A stretch of DNA of 64,000 nt from Chryseobacterium caseinilyticum (GTDB lineage Bacteria; Bacteroidota; Bacteroidia; Flavobacteriales; Weeksellaceae): contig NZ_JACYFS010000001.1 of NCBI RefSeq assembly GCF_014837145.1, positions 1,116,001-1,180,000 of the forward strand, read 5' to 3'. The notes beneath the pieces are model-generated. The model had not been told where the DNA came from. It was given only the letters and a program-made list of their open reading frames with translations, and did no database searches. A program made the position numbers and the translations under genes. Below, piece after piece: positions 45,430 through 54,498 of the stretch; position 1 is the first letter of the stretch, and every line of letters begins with the position of its first letter.

Positions 45430-46431
45430 TTATTTCATCTTAATCACCACTTTTCCTTTTGCACGGCCACTTTCAACATATTTTACTGCTTCATTGGTAT
45501 TTTCAAATGGAAAAACTTTGTCGATGACAGGTTTTATTTTTCCCGCTTCTATCAGTTTTGTAATCTCTGCCAACTGTTTTCCATCAGCTTTCATAAAGAG
45601 AAAAGAATAGTTGACATTTTTTTTCTCTGCAATTTTTCTGATTTTACTACTCATCAGTTTTATTGCAAATTTTACGTACCATGGAAGATTAAATTCTTTT
45701 GCAAACATAGGCGTTGGCGGACCGGAAATGGAAATTATTTTACCGCCGGGTTTTACAACATGAAAAGATTTCTCAAGCGTTTTGGGATCCTGACTGTTCA
45801 AGACCATATCGTAACCGCTCAACAGATCTTCGAAATTCTGTTTTTTATAATCAATCAGAACATCGGCACCAAGATCTTTTAAAAACTCAAAACTTTTTTC
45901 ACTGGCTGTGGTTGCTACCGTCGCACCTAAATGTTTAGCCAACTGAATAGCGAAGGTTCCCACTCCACCGGATCCGGCCTGTATAAAAACTTTCTGACCT
46001 TTCTGAATATTGGCTCTGTCAACCAAAGCCTGCCAAGCCGTCAACCCAACCAAAGGAATGGAAGCCGCTTCCTCCATCGTCAGGTTTTTTGGTTTTAAGG
46101 CAACATCTTTTTCATCGATCGAAATAAATTCCGCAAAAGTTCCGATGTGAAAATCTGCAGGTCTGGCGTAAATCTCATCACCCACATTAAAGCTTTTCAC
46201 TTTTGAGCCGACTTGTATGATGACGCCTGCAACATCGTGACCGAGGATCAACGGTAATTTGTACGGCACAATTAATTTGAACTCACCACTTTTCAATTTT
46301 GAGTCTAAAAGATTGACACTGGCAGCGTGAATCTCCACCAGAACTTCATTTTCTTTCAATACCGGTTCGGGAACATCTACCAATTGCAGGTCACTGTCTT
46401 TTTTGTAACGGCTGATACTAAATGCTTTCAT
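45430..46431 (-). CDS. NADP-dependent zinc-free alcohol dehydrogenase / quinone oxidoreductase
   Basis: 333 residues of the medium-chain dehydrogenase superfamily. GroES-like part with LILGHDVAGVI, then Rossmann part with IQAGSGGVGTFAIQLAKHLGA. There is no cluster of four cysteines for structural zinc, and the sequence is close to NADPH:quinone-reductase-like MDR members. The start is 14 bases inside the end of the upstream SDR gene (46418-46431 overlap), so the two are translated together. Likely part of an oxidoreductase operon controlled by HxlR. Confidence 0.87.
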   Translation of the reverse strand: MKAFSISRYKKDSDLQLVDVPEPVLKENEVLVEIHAASVNLLDSKLKSGEFKLIVPYKLPLILGHDVAGVIIQVGSKVKSFNVGDEIYARPADFHIGTFAEFISIDEKDVALKPKNLTMEEAASIPLVGLTAWQALVDRANIQKGQKVFIQAGSGGVGTFAIQLAKHLGATVATTASEKSFEFLKDLGADVLIDYKKQNFEDLLSGYDMVLNSQDPKTLEKSFHVVKPGGKIISISGPPTPMFAKEFNLPWYVKFAIKLMSSKIRKIAEKKNVNYSFLFMKADGKQLAEITKLIEAGKIKPVIDKVFPFENTNEAVKYVESGRAKGKVVIKMK

Positions 46432-47206
46432 GTTTTGAGTTTTGTTTTAAAATTTGTTCCTGATTTTTTGGATTGACCAACCCGAACGTTAATTTAGGGA
46501 AAAATCTGTTCAGATAATAGACTAACTTCGCGTCACCAATTCTGATGGTAAACTGATCTTTTTTTAATCCATTGATCAAACCTTTTACCAATTCTTCAGT
46601 TGTGATTTTTTTATCTGTTCTGGCAGCAGTCATTTCTGTATCAACCACCGGAGGAAGCAATTCAAATATTTTTACTTTGCTGTTGCTTATTCGCAGATGT
46701 TCTCTGAGTGATTTTGTGTAAAACGCCAAAGCCGTTTTGGATGCTGAATAGGTTGCTTCAACCAATGACGGAACATAACTTAGAATGGAAGTCGTGTTAA
46801 TAATCGCTGCTTCTTTTCTGGACTGAAGCATGTTCAGGAAAATATTATTTAAACGGATGACACCCAAATAATTGATTTCCATTTCGTAAGCAGCGTTTTC
46901 CAGATGCTTTTCGTTGGGAACACTTAAATTGATCGGAGGAGAGCCCACACCAGCATTGTTATACAGAATATCAATACCGCCAAGCTGAGAAACTTTATCA
47001 AAAAGTTCCTGCGCGTCTTCTGCCACCGAAACATCACTTTTGATCACCGTAAGATTGGGATACTGTCTTTTAGCCAAATCTAATCTCTGCTGATTCCGGC
47101 CTGTGATGATGACTTTAGCTCCTATTTCTGAAAACTGCTTTGCTGCTTCCAGACCAATGCCGGAAGCTCCGCCAGTAATTAAAATTGTTTTTCCTTTTAA
47201 TTCCAT
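46418..47206 (-). CDS. short-chain dehydrogenase/reductase (DltE-like)
   Basis: 262 residues. TGxxxGxG cofactor loop as ITGGASGIGLEAA, NNAG motif at LYNNAGVGSP, active-site tyrosine and lysine in YSASK. The C-terminal part (PPVVDTEMTAART) matches the DltE-like branch. Overlaps the MDR gene by 14 bases downstream. The substrate is unknown. It and the next SDR are related but distinct, not a simple tandem copy. Confidence 0.88.
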   Translation of the reverse strand: MELKGKTILITGGASGIGLEAAKQFSEIGAKVIITGRNQQRLDLAKRQYPNLTVIKSDVSVAEDAQELFDKVSQLGGIDILYNNAGVGSPPINLSVPNEKHLENAAYEMEINYLGVIRLNNIFLNMLQSRKEAAIINTTSILSYVPSLVEATYSASKTALAFYTKSLREHLRISNSKVKIFELLPPVVDTEMTAARTDKKITTEELVKGLINGLKKDQFTIRIGDAKLVYYLNRFFPKLTFGLVNPKNQEQILKQNSKHESI

Positions 47207-47342
47207 GATTGAATATTTTTGAAGTTCACGTAATCCGTCAGTAAATTTAAATTGTATCTAAAAATTTCATCAAAATTAATTTCCCCATCCCTAAAGGGTG
47301 TAATTTCGATGAAATTTTCAAAAGAGAATTTTTCTCAGTAGA

Positions 47343-48047
47343 TTAAGCTAATTCTTTTGCGAAAAACTGTTTGGTATCACCTACCGGAACATCAAACTGA
47401 TTTTTTTCCAGTGCCAAAAAGAACTCATCGGCAACTTCCGAGGCCGGAATTCCGTTGGCTCCACCGATTTCTGCTGAAAATTCTGTATTGACTAATGGTG
47501 GATAGACCTCGTAAATCTGAATATTTTCACGGTCTTCATAAGTCTGTCTCAGAGCCTGGGTGTATCTGTGCAGAGCTGCTTTCGTCGCGCCGTAAGTCGG
47601 CAACATTTTATGGCTTCCAAAAACTGCAATCGAAGAAATATTGACTACCGCTGAATCTGTTTTCTGAAGCAGATGAGGAAGTAAAAGTTCTGTAAAATGA
47701 ATGACGCTGAAATAATTGGTGTTCATTTCGATCGCTGCTTTTTCGTGAGCATTTTGGGTTTCGTTCAGCAAATAGGTAAACGCTGCTCCTGCATTATTGA
47801 TAATGATATTGACATCGGGATGATTGTTTTTTAAATCTTCTGCAATGCGTAATCTGTCTGCCTCAATTGAAAGATCGCCCTGAATAGCTACCGCATTATC
47901 CAATTGTTGTAACGCATTCTGAAGGCGTTCTTCATTTCTTCCGTTGATAATTATTCTGTTGCCTTCTGCATTCAGTTTTTTTGCGATGGCTAAACCGATT
48001 CCGGCACTTCCGCCGCTGATGAATACTGTATTTCCTGTTGTTTTCAT
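47343..48047 (-). CDS. short-chain dehydrogenase/reductase
   Basis: 234 residues. The cofactor loop reads ISGGSAGIGLAIAKKL (Ser in place of the usual Thr), NNAG at IINNAGAAFTYLL, and active-site YGATK. It is slightly short for an SDR and ends at LA. It lies 124 bases downstream of the next upstream gene in the same direction and 136 bases before the SDR at 46418. Probably an oxidoreductase of the same HxlR-controlled group. Confidence 0.86.
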   Translation of the reverse strand: MKTTGNTVFISGGSAGIGLAIAKKLNAEGNRIIINGRNEERLQNALQQLDNAVAIQGDLSIEADRLRIAEDLKNNHPDVNIIINNAGAAFTYLLNETQNAHEKAAIEMNTNYFSVIHFTELLLPHLLQKTDSAVVNISSIAVFGSHKMLPTYGATKAALHRYTQALRQTYEDRENIQIYEVYPPLVNTEFSAEIGGANGIPASEVADEFFLALEKNQFDVPVGDTKQFFAKELA

Positions 48048-48170
48048 TTTTTTGTTTTGTTTAAATGTTTTGTATTGTGGTTATGGGAAGGTTTGCGACA
48101 GGGATTGCAGCGGCATCCTTTTGTGAAACAAAAGATACAGCGGAAAGCCCGGCCGTTCGCCCAAATTATT

Positions 48171-49262
48171 TTAACTGTTCAGAGTTGGATAATCGGTGTA
48201 GCCTTTTTCACCCGGCGTGTAAAAAGTCGCCTGATCCGGTTGATTGAGAGGCGCATCGGTCTTGAAACACTCTACCAGATCGGGATTGGCTATAAATGGA
48301 GTTCCGAAAGATACCAAATCTGCATCGCCATCCTGTAACACTTTTGTTGCCGATTCTTTGTTGAAGGCTCTATTAATTATAATGGTTCCGTTGTAGACTT
48401 TACGGAAATGTTTTGCGACTTCCTGAATAGCATTTGAATTTTCTGAAACGTCTGTAAAAGGCTCTATCAAGTGTAAATATGCCAAATCGTAATCGTTAAG
48501 ACGGTTGACGATGTAATTGTAAAGTTCAATGGTTTCGTCATCGACTAAGATTCCCATAATTCCGTTAAGCGAAGGATTTAAACGTAGTCCAACCTTTTTT
48601 AGATCTGCAACTTCTTTGATGGCATCAATAATTTCGAAAAGAATTCTCGCTCTGTTTTCTACCGAACCACCATATTCATCGGTGCGGAGATTGGAATTTT
48701 TGCTGAAAAACTGCTGTAGAAGATAACCATTCGCCCCGTGAAGCTCTACTCCATCAAAACCGGCTTCAAGAGCATTGAGTGCAGCCTGTTTGAAATCATT
48801 CACGGTCTGTTTGATATCTGCCGTAGTCATCGGTTGAGGCTCTTCGCTCGTCTGAAAACCTGTAGCCGTAAAAATCTGTTGCTGAGGATTGACGTCTGAC
48901 GGAGCCAAAGGCTTTTTACCATTGTGCAAATCGGGATGAGAGTATGCTCCTGTGTGCCAAAGCTGTGCGAAAATTTTCCCTCCTTCCTGATGAACAGCTT
49001 CTGTGGTCAATTTCCAGCCTTGGATATGTGCTGAACTGTATATTGCGGGAACATTAATGACACCAACCGCTTCCGGACTGATAAACGTGCCTTCTGTAAT
49101 AATCAAACCGGCGGAAGCTCTCTGTTGGTAGTACTTTGCTGTAAGTTCGGTCGCTTTATTTTCTGGATTATCTGAACGGCTTCTGGTCATTGGAGCCATC
49201 ACGATACGGTTTTTCAGATCTAAGTTTTTACTCTTGTAAGCATCAAAAAGAATGTTTTCCAT
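48171..49262 (-). CDS. Old Yellow Enzyme family alkene reductase
   Basis: 363 residues, the standard length. FMN-binding TIM barrel with IVMAPMTRSRSDN, AQLWHTGAYSHP, and the hallmark HGANGYLLQQFFSKNSNLRT and EYGGSVENRAR. These enzymes reduce activated C=C bonds with NAD(P)H, acting in detoxification or xenobiotic metabolism. It is the gene nearest the divergent hxlR, with a shared 108-base control region, and its start codon overlaps the -33 element of the hxlR promoter. Confidence 0.92.
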   Translation of the reverse strand: MENILFDAYKSKNLDLKNRIVMAPMTRSRSDNPENKATELTAKYYQQRASAGLIITEGTFISPEAVGVINVPAIYSSAHIQGWKLTTEAVHQEGGKIFAQLWHTGAYSHPDLHNGKKPLAPSDVNPQQQIFTATGFQTSEEPQPMTTADIKQTVNDFKQAALNALEAGFDGVELHGANGYLLQQFFSKNSNLRTDEYGGSVENRARILFEIIDAIKEVADLKKVGLRLNPSLNGIMGILVDDETIELYNYIVNRLNDYDLAYLHLIEPFTDVSENSNAIQEVAKHFRKVYNGTIIINRAFNKESATKVLQDGDADLVSFGTPFIANPDLVECFKTDAPLNQPDQATFYTPGEKGYTDYPTLNS

Positions 49263-49291
49263 TGTATTTTAAATTTAATTCGGTAAATTTG
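49262..49291 (+). promoter_or_regulatory. hxlR promoter
   Basis: TTG at 49262-49264 and TAAATTTG at 49284-49291, exactly 19 bases apart, match the Bacteroidota -33/-7 consensus. Confidence 0.6.
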
Positions 49292-49339
49292 CTTGCGTTT
49301 TGCAATTACAAATCTATAAAATTACTTTCAAAACGCAAG
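49292..49339. promoter_or_regulatory. candidate HxlR operator and ene-reductase promoter
   Basis: A perfect 11-base inverted repeat, CTTGCGTTTTG (49292-49302) and CAAAACGCAAG (49329-49339), lies between the divergent genes. Within it, on the minus strand, TTG in the right arm and TAGATTTG (49316 to 49309) are 19 bases apart, a promoter for the ene-reductase gene. Predicted start sites for both genes fall in or beside the left arm, so one regulator bound here could control both directions. Confidence 0.6.
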
Positions 49340-49370
49340 TGTTTTTATTTAATTATTTAAAAATAATTTT

Positions 49371-49787
49371 ATGCCGAGTTCAAAAAAGAGATCAGATTGC
49401 CCCATCAGCAGCTCATTAGACGTGTGGGGAGACAAATGGTCATTGCTCATTGTAAGAGATCTGATGTTCAAAAAACAGAGTACTTACGGAGAATTTCTAA
49501 AATCTGACGAGAAAATTGCAACCAATATTCTGGCTTCACGTCTTTTAATGCTTGAGGAAAACGGAATCATCAGCAAGCAGGATCATCCTGACAGTAAAGC
49601 GAAAGTTTTATATAAGCTCACAGAAAAAGGCATCCATCTGCTTCCGTTGCTGATAGAAATTAATCTGTGGGCGGAAAAATATTCTGAAATTCCTGAAAGC
49701 CAGAAGATGATTCTGAATGCGGTGAAGAAGGATAAAGTGGGTTTTATTGAGGAGAAGATTGGGGAGTTGAAGAGGGAGGTTTTGTGA
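49371..49787 (+). CDS. HxlR family transcriptional regulator
   Basis: 138 residues. The N-terminal CPISSSLDVWGDKWSLLIVRDL and the ILASRLLMLEENGIISKQDHPD wing are HxlR signatures, including the redox-sensitive cysteine near the start (C11 of this protein). HxlR regulators often control oxidoreductase genes in response to aldehydes, quinones or oxidants. It is divergent from the ene-reductase gene and the likely regulator of the 45430-49262 group. Confidence 0.93.
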   Translation: MPSSKKRSDCPISSSLDVWGDKWSLLIVRDLMFKKQSTYGEFLKSDEKIATNILASRLLMLEENGIISKQDHPDSKAKVLYKLTEKGIHLLPLLIEINLWAEKYSEIPESQKMILNAVKKDKVGFIEEKIGELKREVL

Positions 49788-49822
49788 ATTAATTGAGTAT
49801 TGTTAACTGTAAATCACAATAA

Positions 49823-50245
49823 ATGATTGATATAAACCATCCTGATTCTGAATTTATTTTTAAAGCGTCAGCGTTTACAGATAGAATTAGAAATTTTTGT
49901 AGAAATTACATCGTAGAAACATTTGACGATCGACAACTCACTTTTCAGGAAATGGAACTTGAAGGCTTGTTATTGATAGAATTTTCAGAAATACATTTTA
50001 AAGAAAATTTTACGGTTATTAGTGAGTTAGTAAGTGATTTAACTAATGAAATCCATAAACTGAAAGCAATTAATATTAGCTATGAAAGTGGAAATTGTAC
50101 AGTTTGTAATACAAAACTTAAAACTTTTGATACTTTAATTATGGAAAAGGGTTTGAGATTCATGACAATATGTGAAAAATGTCCTGAGGAAATTTATAAA
50201 ATTATCAACATGATTGATTGGGCGACTGGAGCTGCATTTATTTAA
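49823..50245 (+). CDS. small zinc-ribbon-like protein of unknown function
   Basis: 140 residues. Four cysteines in the C-terminal half (CTVCNTKLKTF, then CEKCPEE) form a probable zinc site. The rest is predicted helical and has no recognised domain. AT-rich and not clearly linked with hxlR 36 bases upstream. Function unknown. Confidence 0.55.
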   Translation: MIDINHPDSEFIFKASAFTDRIRNFCRNYIVETFDDRQLTFQEMELEGLLLIEFSEIHFKENFTVISELVSDLTNEIHKLKAINISYESGNCTVCNTKLKTFDTLIMEKGLRFMTICEKCPEEIYKIINMIDWATGAAFI

Positions 50246-50527
50246 CGGAGTAAATTATAAGCTCATACATATTATTCAAATTAATCATTAAAAGAAGAGT
50301 TCTGCATATTACCAATAGAATTTTATGAGCTCAAATTTTTGTGACTAAAAATTAGTGATAGTAATCTTATAAAACTGCAACCAGTTCTGAGTTTTCTTTA
50401 ATTCAAGATCTTGCTATAACTAAATAATTTAAAATTAATTTTCACTCAAATAAATTAATAATCAAAAACTTACGGTTTTTAAAATTAAAAAGCCTAATTT
50501 TGCACCCCGAAATAAGGATTGTACGTT

Positions 50528-50974
50528 ATGAAAAAAATAGGTGATTACAGAAAACTTCTTGAGGTAGACAATACTGCTACTTTGAAAGATTTAAAAACAG
50601 TTTACAGAAATGTGATGAAAGATACGCATCCTGATAAATTTGTGAATAATGAAGAAGGGAAACTGGAAGCGGAAGAAAAAAGCAAATCTGTGATTGAAGC
50701 CTATCACTTTTTGGTAAGCATCAACCCTGAAACCCAGGAAAAATATAAAGAAGAATACACGGAAACGATTACTACTTCTATCATCACTGATTTTTATCTG
50801 GAAAAATCAATTTTGAAAGTTCAGCATTTGAACGGTAAAATGTTTGAATACATCGGAGTTCCAAGAAATACCTACATCAAAATGGTGAACGCTGATTCAC
50901 CAAGCCGTTTTGCAAGAAGACATATCTATGGAAATTTTATCTACAGAAAGTCTGGTGAAGTGATGGCGGATTAA
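50528..50974 (+). CDS. J-domain protein with KTSC domain
   Basis: 148 residues from the ATG at 50528 (a TTG three codons earlier is open but weaker). The N-terminal 60 residues are a J-domain with THPDKF (H34-P35-D36), needed to stimulate an Hsp70/DnaK. The C-terminal part (SILKVQHLNGKMFEYIGVP through GNFIYRKSGE) is a KTSC domain, named for a lysyl-tRNA-synthetase-associated fold. It is monocistronic, followed by a terminator. Confidence 0.85.
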   Translation: MKKIGDYRKLLEVDNTATLKDLKTVYRNVMKDTHPDKFVNNEEGKLEAEEKSKSVIEAYHFLVSINPETQEKYKEEYTETITTSIITDFYLEKSILKVQHLNGKMFEYIGVPRNTYIKMVNADSPSRFARRHIYGNFIYRKSGEVMAD

Positions 50975-50998
50975 TCTTTTGATTTAAAAATATACACT

Positions 50999-51031
50999 AA
51001 GCTTTCGGTTGATTCCGGAAGCTTTTTTTTA
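50999..51031 (+). terminator. intrinsic terminator after the J-domain gene
   Basis: AAGCTTTCGG (50999-51008), loop of six, CCGGAAGCTT (51015-51024, one mismatch), then a T run. Confidence 0.75.
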
Positions 51032-51156
51032 TAAACGTTTGTAGTTTTCAGTTATTGTAAGACGTCAAGATTTCACAAAAACCTTCACATTTTCTTTGTC
51101 TTCCCGTAAGGATCTAAACAAAGTTTATCTAAGATGCTGTGGTGAAAGATTCGAGC

Positions 51157-51179
51157 CGGGATCCCTGCGGGATGACAAA
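51157..51179. repeat. short dispersed palindrome-like element
   Basis: CGGGATCCCTGCGGGATGACAAA resembles the element at 34448-34472. The surrounding 51032-51240 shows no gene. Confidence 0.4.
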
Positions 51180-51243
51180 CGTGCAGGTAAGATTCTTATT
51201 AGATTTTATTAATTTTCTGCTGCTTCACAGAGAAAAATTTAGA

Positions 51244-51280
51244 CAAAAAAAAAGCCGCATCAAAAAATTGATGCGGCTTT
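51244..51280 (-). terminator. terminator of the RND efflux operon
   Basis: AAAGCCGCATCAA (51251-51263) pairs perfectly with TTGATGCGGCTTT (51268-51280). On the minus strand it is followed by nine T residues. Confidence 0.9.
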
Positions 51281-51302
51281 CAGGTTAATTAAGGTTGTTA
51301 TA

Positions 51303-54300
51303 TTAATCTACGTGTTTTGGCGTGTAGCCATCTTCACTCAGTTCTTTTTCTTCGTAGTCCGCTTTCATTTCAGCATCATAATCTACCGGTTCACCTTTAC
51401 CCATTCTTCTCAGTAATGAATCGAAAAGTGAATAAACTACCGGTACGATAATCAGTGTCAGAAATAATGACGAGGTCAAACCACCGATGATTACCCAAGC
51501 CAAACCGTTGTTCATCTCGGCTCCTGCTCCTTTTGCAATCGCAATCGGGATCATACCGAAGATCATCGCAATCGTTGTCATTAAGATCGGACGAAGACGG
51601 GCGTGGTTAGCCTGAATCAAAGCGTCGTGCGTGTTTGCTCCTGCTGCTTTTCTCATATTGGCGAAATCGACAATCATAATCGCGTTTTTCGCTACCAAAC
51701 CAATCAACATGATCATCCCCAGCATCGTAAAGATGTTTAATGAATTTCCGGTGATGGCCAAAATAACCATAACCCCGATCAATGCCAATGGAATTGAGAA
51801 CAATACCACAAACGGATAAACGAACGAGTCATACAGTGAAACCATTACCAGATAAACCAATACAATAGCCGCCAGTAAGGCAATTCCTAAAGTACCGAAA
51901 CCTTCAGTTTGGTTTTCCATATCACCACTCCAGATGTATGTTACACCAGCTGGTTTTGTTTTTTCGTTATCCATAAACTGAGCAGACCATTCGTTGGCAA
52001 CATCACCTACAGGACGACCTACAACTTTAGATTTTACCTTTACGGAAGGCGCTTTATCTCTACGCTCCAGCAAACTTGGTCCTGAACCCATTTTCACATC
52101 TGCAAACTGACTCAGTCTGATCTGTTCTCCCGCAGGGTTTGTGAACATTAAGTTTCTTACGTCATCAATCGACTGTCTGTTGGCATCACCAAAACGGATA
52201 TTGATATCATATTCATATTCTCCGGCTCTGAATTTTCCGTCTGTATTTCCACTGAATGCAGTCTGCATCGTTTGTCCTACACTTGAAAGATTTAAACCTA
52301 AAGAAGCCATTTTATCTCTGTCGATATTCACCTGAACTTCCGGGTTACCAGAGTCGGTTGATAATTCAGCATCTACAGATCCCGGAACTTTTTTAAGTAA
52401 AGCTAAAATTCTGTTCGCTTCCTTATTTGCCGTTGCGTTATCCTGAGCTGTTACCACCATCTCGATTGGTGCATTGTCTGCTCCCATTAATCCGATTGGT
52501 GCTGTTTTAAATTCAACTCCGGTGAATTTTTCTTCTAAAGCTCTTTTGATTTTTGCTGATTTAATATCTGTGCTTTCGTCACGCTCAGCTTTATCCACCA
52601 AAATTACCTGAATTTCCGACTGATACAGAGTTGCCTGTGCACCACCGAAACCTGATGACTGCTGACCTACTGTGGTAATCATGTCTACAACATCTTTATC
52701 ATTTCTAAGGTATTTTTCAACCTCTAAAGTCAACTGGTTGGTTTTTTCTACAGAAGCATCTTTTGGTAATTCCATCTGAACAAGGAACTGACCTCTGTCC
52801 ATTTTAGGAAAGAATTCACCTCCGATAAATCCGAATATCACCAACATAAATGATGAAATCAAAATAATAAAGGTTACTACAACCACCATTATTCTTCTTA
52901 ATCCCGTTTTCAGCGCCCATTCCAAGATTCCTGAAATCCAGTGCGTGAATTTGTCCAGTTGCTTTTCAAACCAAAGAATAAATTTCTCGAAAGGATTTTT
53001 TCCTGTAAGATGTACCAGTTTCCCGAATCTTGAAGATAACCAAGGGATAATGGTAAATGAAGCCAATAATGAGAACATGGTCGCAATAACTACTGTTACA
53101 CAGAACTGCGCAAGGATATCAGAAACCAATCCTGAACTCATCGCAATCGGTAAGAATACCACCACAATTACCATCGTAATCGCTGTTACTGTAAACCCGA
53201 TTTCTGAAGCTCCATCGTAAGCTGCACGAATTCTGCTTTTTCCCATCTCCATGTGACGGTAAACGTTCTCCAGTACTACAATCGCATCATCCACAAGAAT
53301 ACCTACTACCAGTGAAAGTCCCAGTAAACTCATTAAGTTTAAGGTGTATCCCATCAGATACATTCCAATTACCGTTGCAATCAACGATACCGGAATGGAA
53401 ACCATTACGATAAATGCGTTTCTGATGTTGTGAAGGAATAATAACATTACCACTGCCACCAAGATAATTGCCAGGAACAAATCGAAAATTACGTGATCTG
53501 CAGCTTCCAAAGTAAAATCTGTAGAGTCATCTACAATACTCACTTTTACATCCTGAGCTTTATAGTTGGTCTGAACCTGAGCAATAGTTGACTGTACCAA
53601 TTCTGAAACCGCCACTGCATTCGCATCAGACTGTTTCTTCACCTGCATCAAAATCGTAGGATTCTGGTTGAATCTCGCTACTTTCTCAATATCTTTCTGA
53701 GTATCAAATACGGTTGCGATATCAGATAAACGAACCTGTGCTCCGTCTTTATTGGAAACAACCAAGTTGTTCATTTCAGCGATATCTCTGTATTTCCCTG
53801 AAAGTCTGATGGTAGATCTAGAAGTTCTTGTCTTCAAAGCTCCTGTAGGGAAATCTAAGTTAGAAGAAAGAATTGCCTGCTGAATATCTGCGATCGAAAG
53901 ACCGTAACCCTGCATTTTCTTTTCATCTAAACTTACCTGAATTTCTCTTTCCTGTCCACCTACAAGGTCAACCTGAGCTACACCGTTTACACGGGAAAAG
54001 ATAGGCTCAATTTTTTTATCTAAAAGATCGTAAAGCTCTTTGTTATTCAGTTTATTACTGGTAATACTCAACGTCATGATCGGTAAATCATCAAGTGAGA
54101 ATTTTTGTAATGACGGCGGATCTGCATCCTCCGGTAGGTCTGCCAAAATAGCATTTACCTTTCTCTGAGCATCGTTCAACGCATAGTTTACGTCAGCTCC
54201 CGTGTTCAGCTGAACCATAATCACCGATAAACTTTCGTATGAAGATGATTCTACCTTTTTTACGTTTTCCAAAGAACCTACGGCATCTTCAATCTTACGC

Positions 54301-54491
54301 GTCACTGAAGTTTCCACCTCAGAAGGCGAAGCTCCCGGATATACCGTAGAAATCGTTACCATGTTGGTTTCAAATTTCGGAATCAATTCGTACCCCATCA
54401 TGGAGTAGCTTAACAAACCTCCCAGCGTAAGAATCGTAAACAATACGATAACGAGGGATGGTCTTTTAATGGATATTTCTGCTAACTTCAT
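51303..54491 (-). CDS. RND efflux transporter, inner-membrane pump (HAE1/AcrB-type)
   Basis: 1062 residues, full family length. Twelve membrane helices in two halves, with large periplasmic loops. The N-terminus ISIKRPSLVIVLFTILTLGG is typical, and the central helix VVGILVDDAIVVLENVYRHM carries the paired acidic residues of proton translocation. It drives drug or metabolite export using the proton gradient, with the periplasmic adaptor and TolC-like channel encoded next to it. Start eight bases after the adaptor stop. Confidence 0.95.
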   Translation of the reverse strand: MKLAEISIKRPSLVIVLFTILTLGGLLSYSMMGYELIPKFETNMVTISTVYPGASPSEVETSVTRKIEDAVGSLENVKKVESSSYESLSVIMVQLNTGADVNYALNDAQRKVNAILADLPEDADPPSLQKFSLDDLPIMTLSITSNKLNNKELYDLLDKKIEPIFSRVNGVAQVDLVGGQEREIQVSLDEKKMQGYGLSIADIQQAILSSNLDFPTGALKTRTSRSTIRLSGKYRDIAEMNNLVVSNKDGAQVRLSDIATVFDTQKDIEKVARFNQNPTILMQVKKQSDANAVAVSELVQSTIAQVQTNYKAQDVKVSIVDDSTDFTLEAADHVIFDLFLAIILVAVVMLLFLHNIRNAFIVMVSIPVSLIATVIGMYLMGYTLNLMSLLGLSLVVGILVDDAIVVLENVYRHMEMGKSRIRAAYDGASEIGFTVTAITMVIVVVFLPIAMSSGLVSDILAQFCVTVVIATMFSLLASFTIIPWLSSRFGKLVHLTGKNPFEKFILWFEKQLDKFTHWISGILEWALKTGLRRIMVVVVTFIILISSFMLVIFGFIGGEFFPKMDRGQFLVQMELPKDASVEKTNQLTLEVEKYLRNDKDVVDMITTVGQQSSGFGGAQATLYQSEIQVILVDKAERDESTDIKSAKIKRALEEKFTGVEFKTAPIGLMGADNAPIEMVVTAQDNATANKEANRILALLKKVPGSVDAELSTDSGNPEVQVNIDRDKMASLGLNLSSVGQTMQTAFSGNTDGKFRAGEYEYDINIRFGDANRQSIDDVRNLMFTNPAGEQIRLSQFADVKMGSGPSLLERRDKAPSVKVKSKVVGRPVGDVANEWSAQFMDNEKTKPAGVTYIWSGDMENQTEGFGTLGIALLAAIVLVYLVMVSLYDSFVYPFVVLFSIPLALIGVMVILAITGNSLNIFTMLGMIMLIGLVAKNAIMIVDFANMRKAAGANTHDALIQANHARLRPILMTTIAMIFGMIPIAIAKGAGAEMNNGLAWVIIGGLTSSLFLTLIIVPVVYSLFDSLLRRMGKGEPVDYDAEMKADYEEKELSEDGYTPKHVD

Positions 54492-54498
54492 TCTTCTG

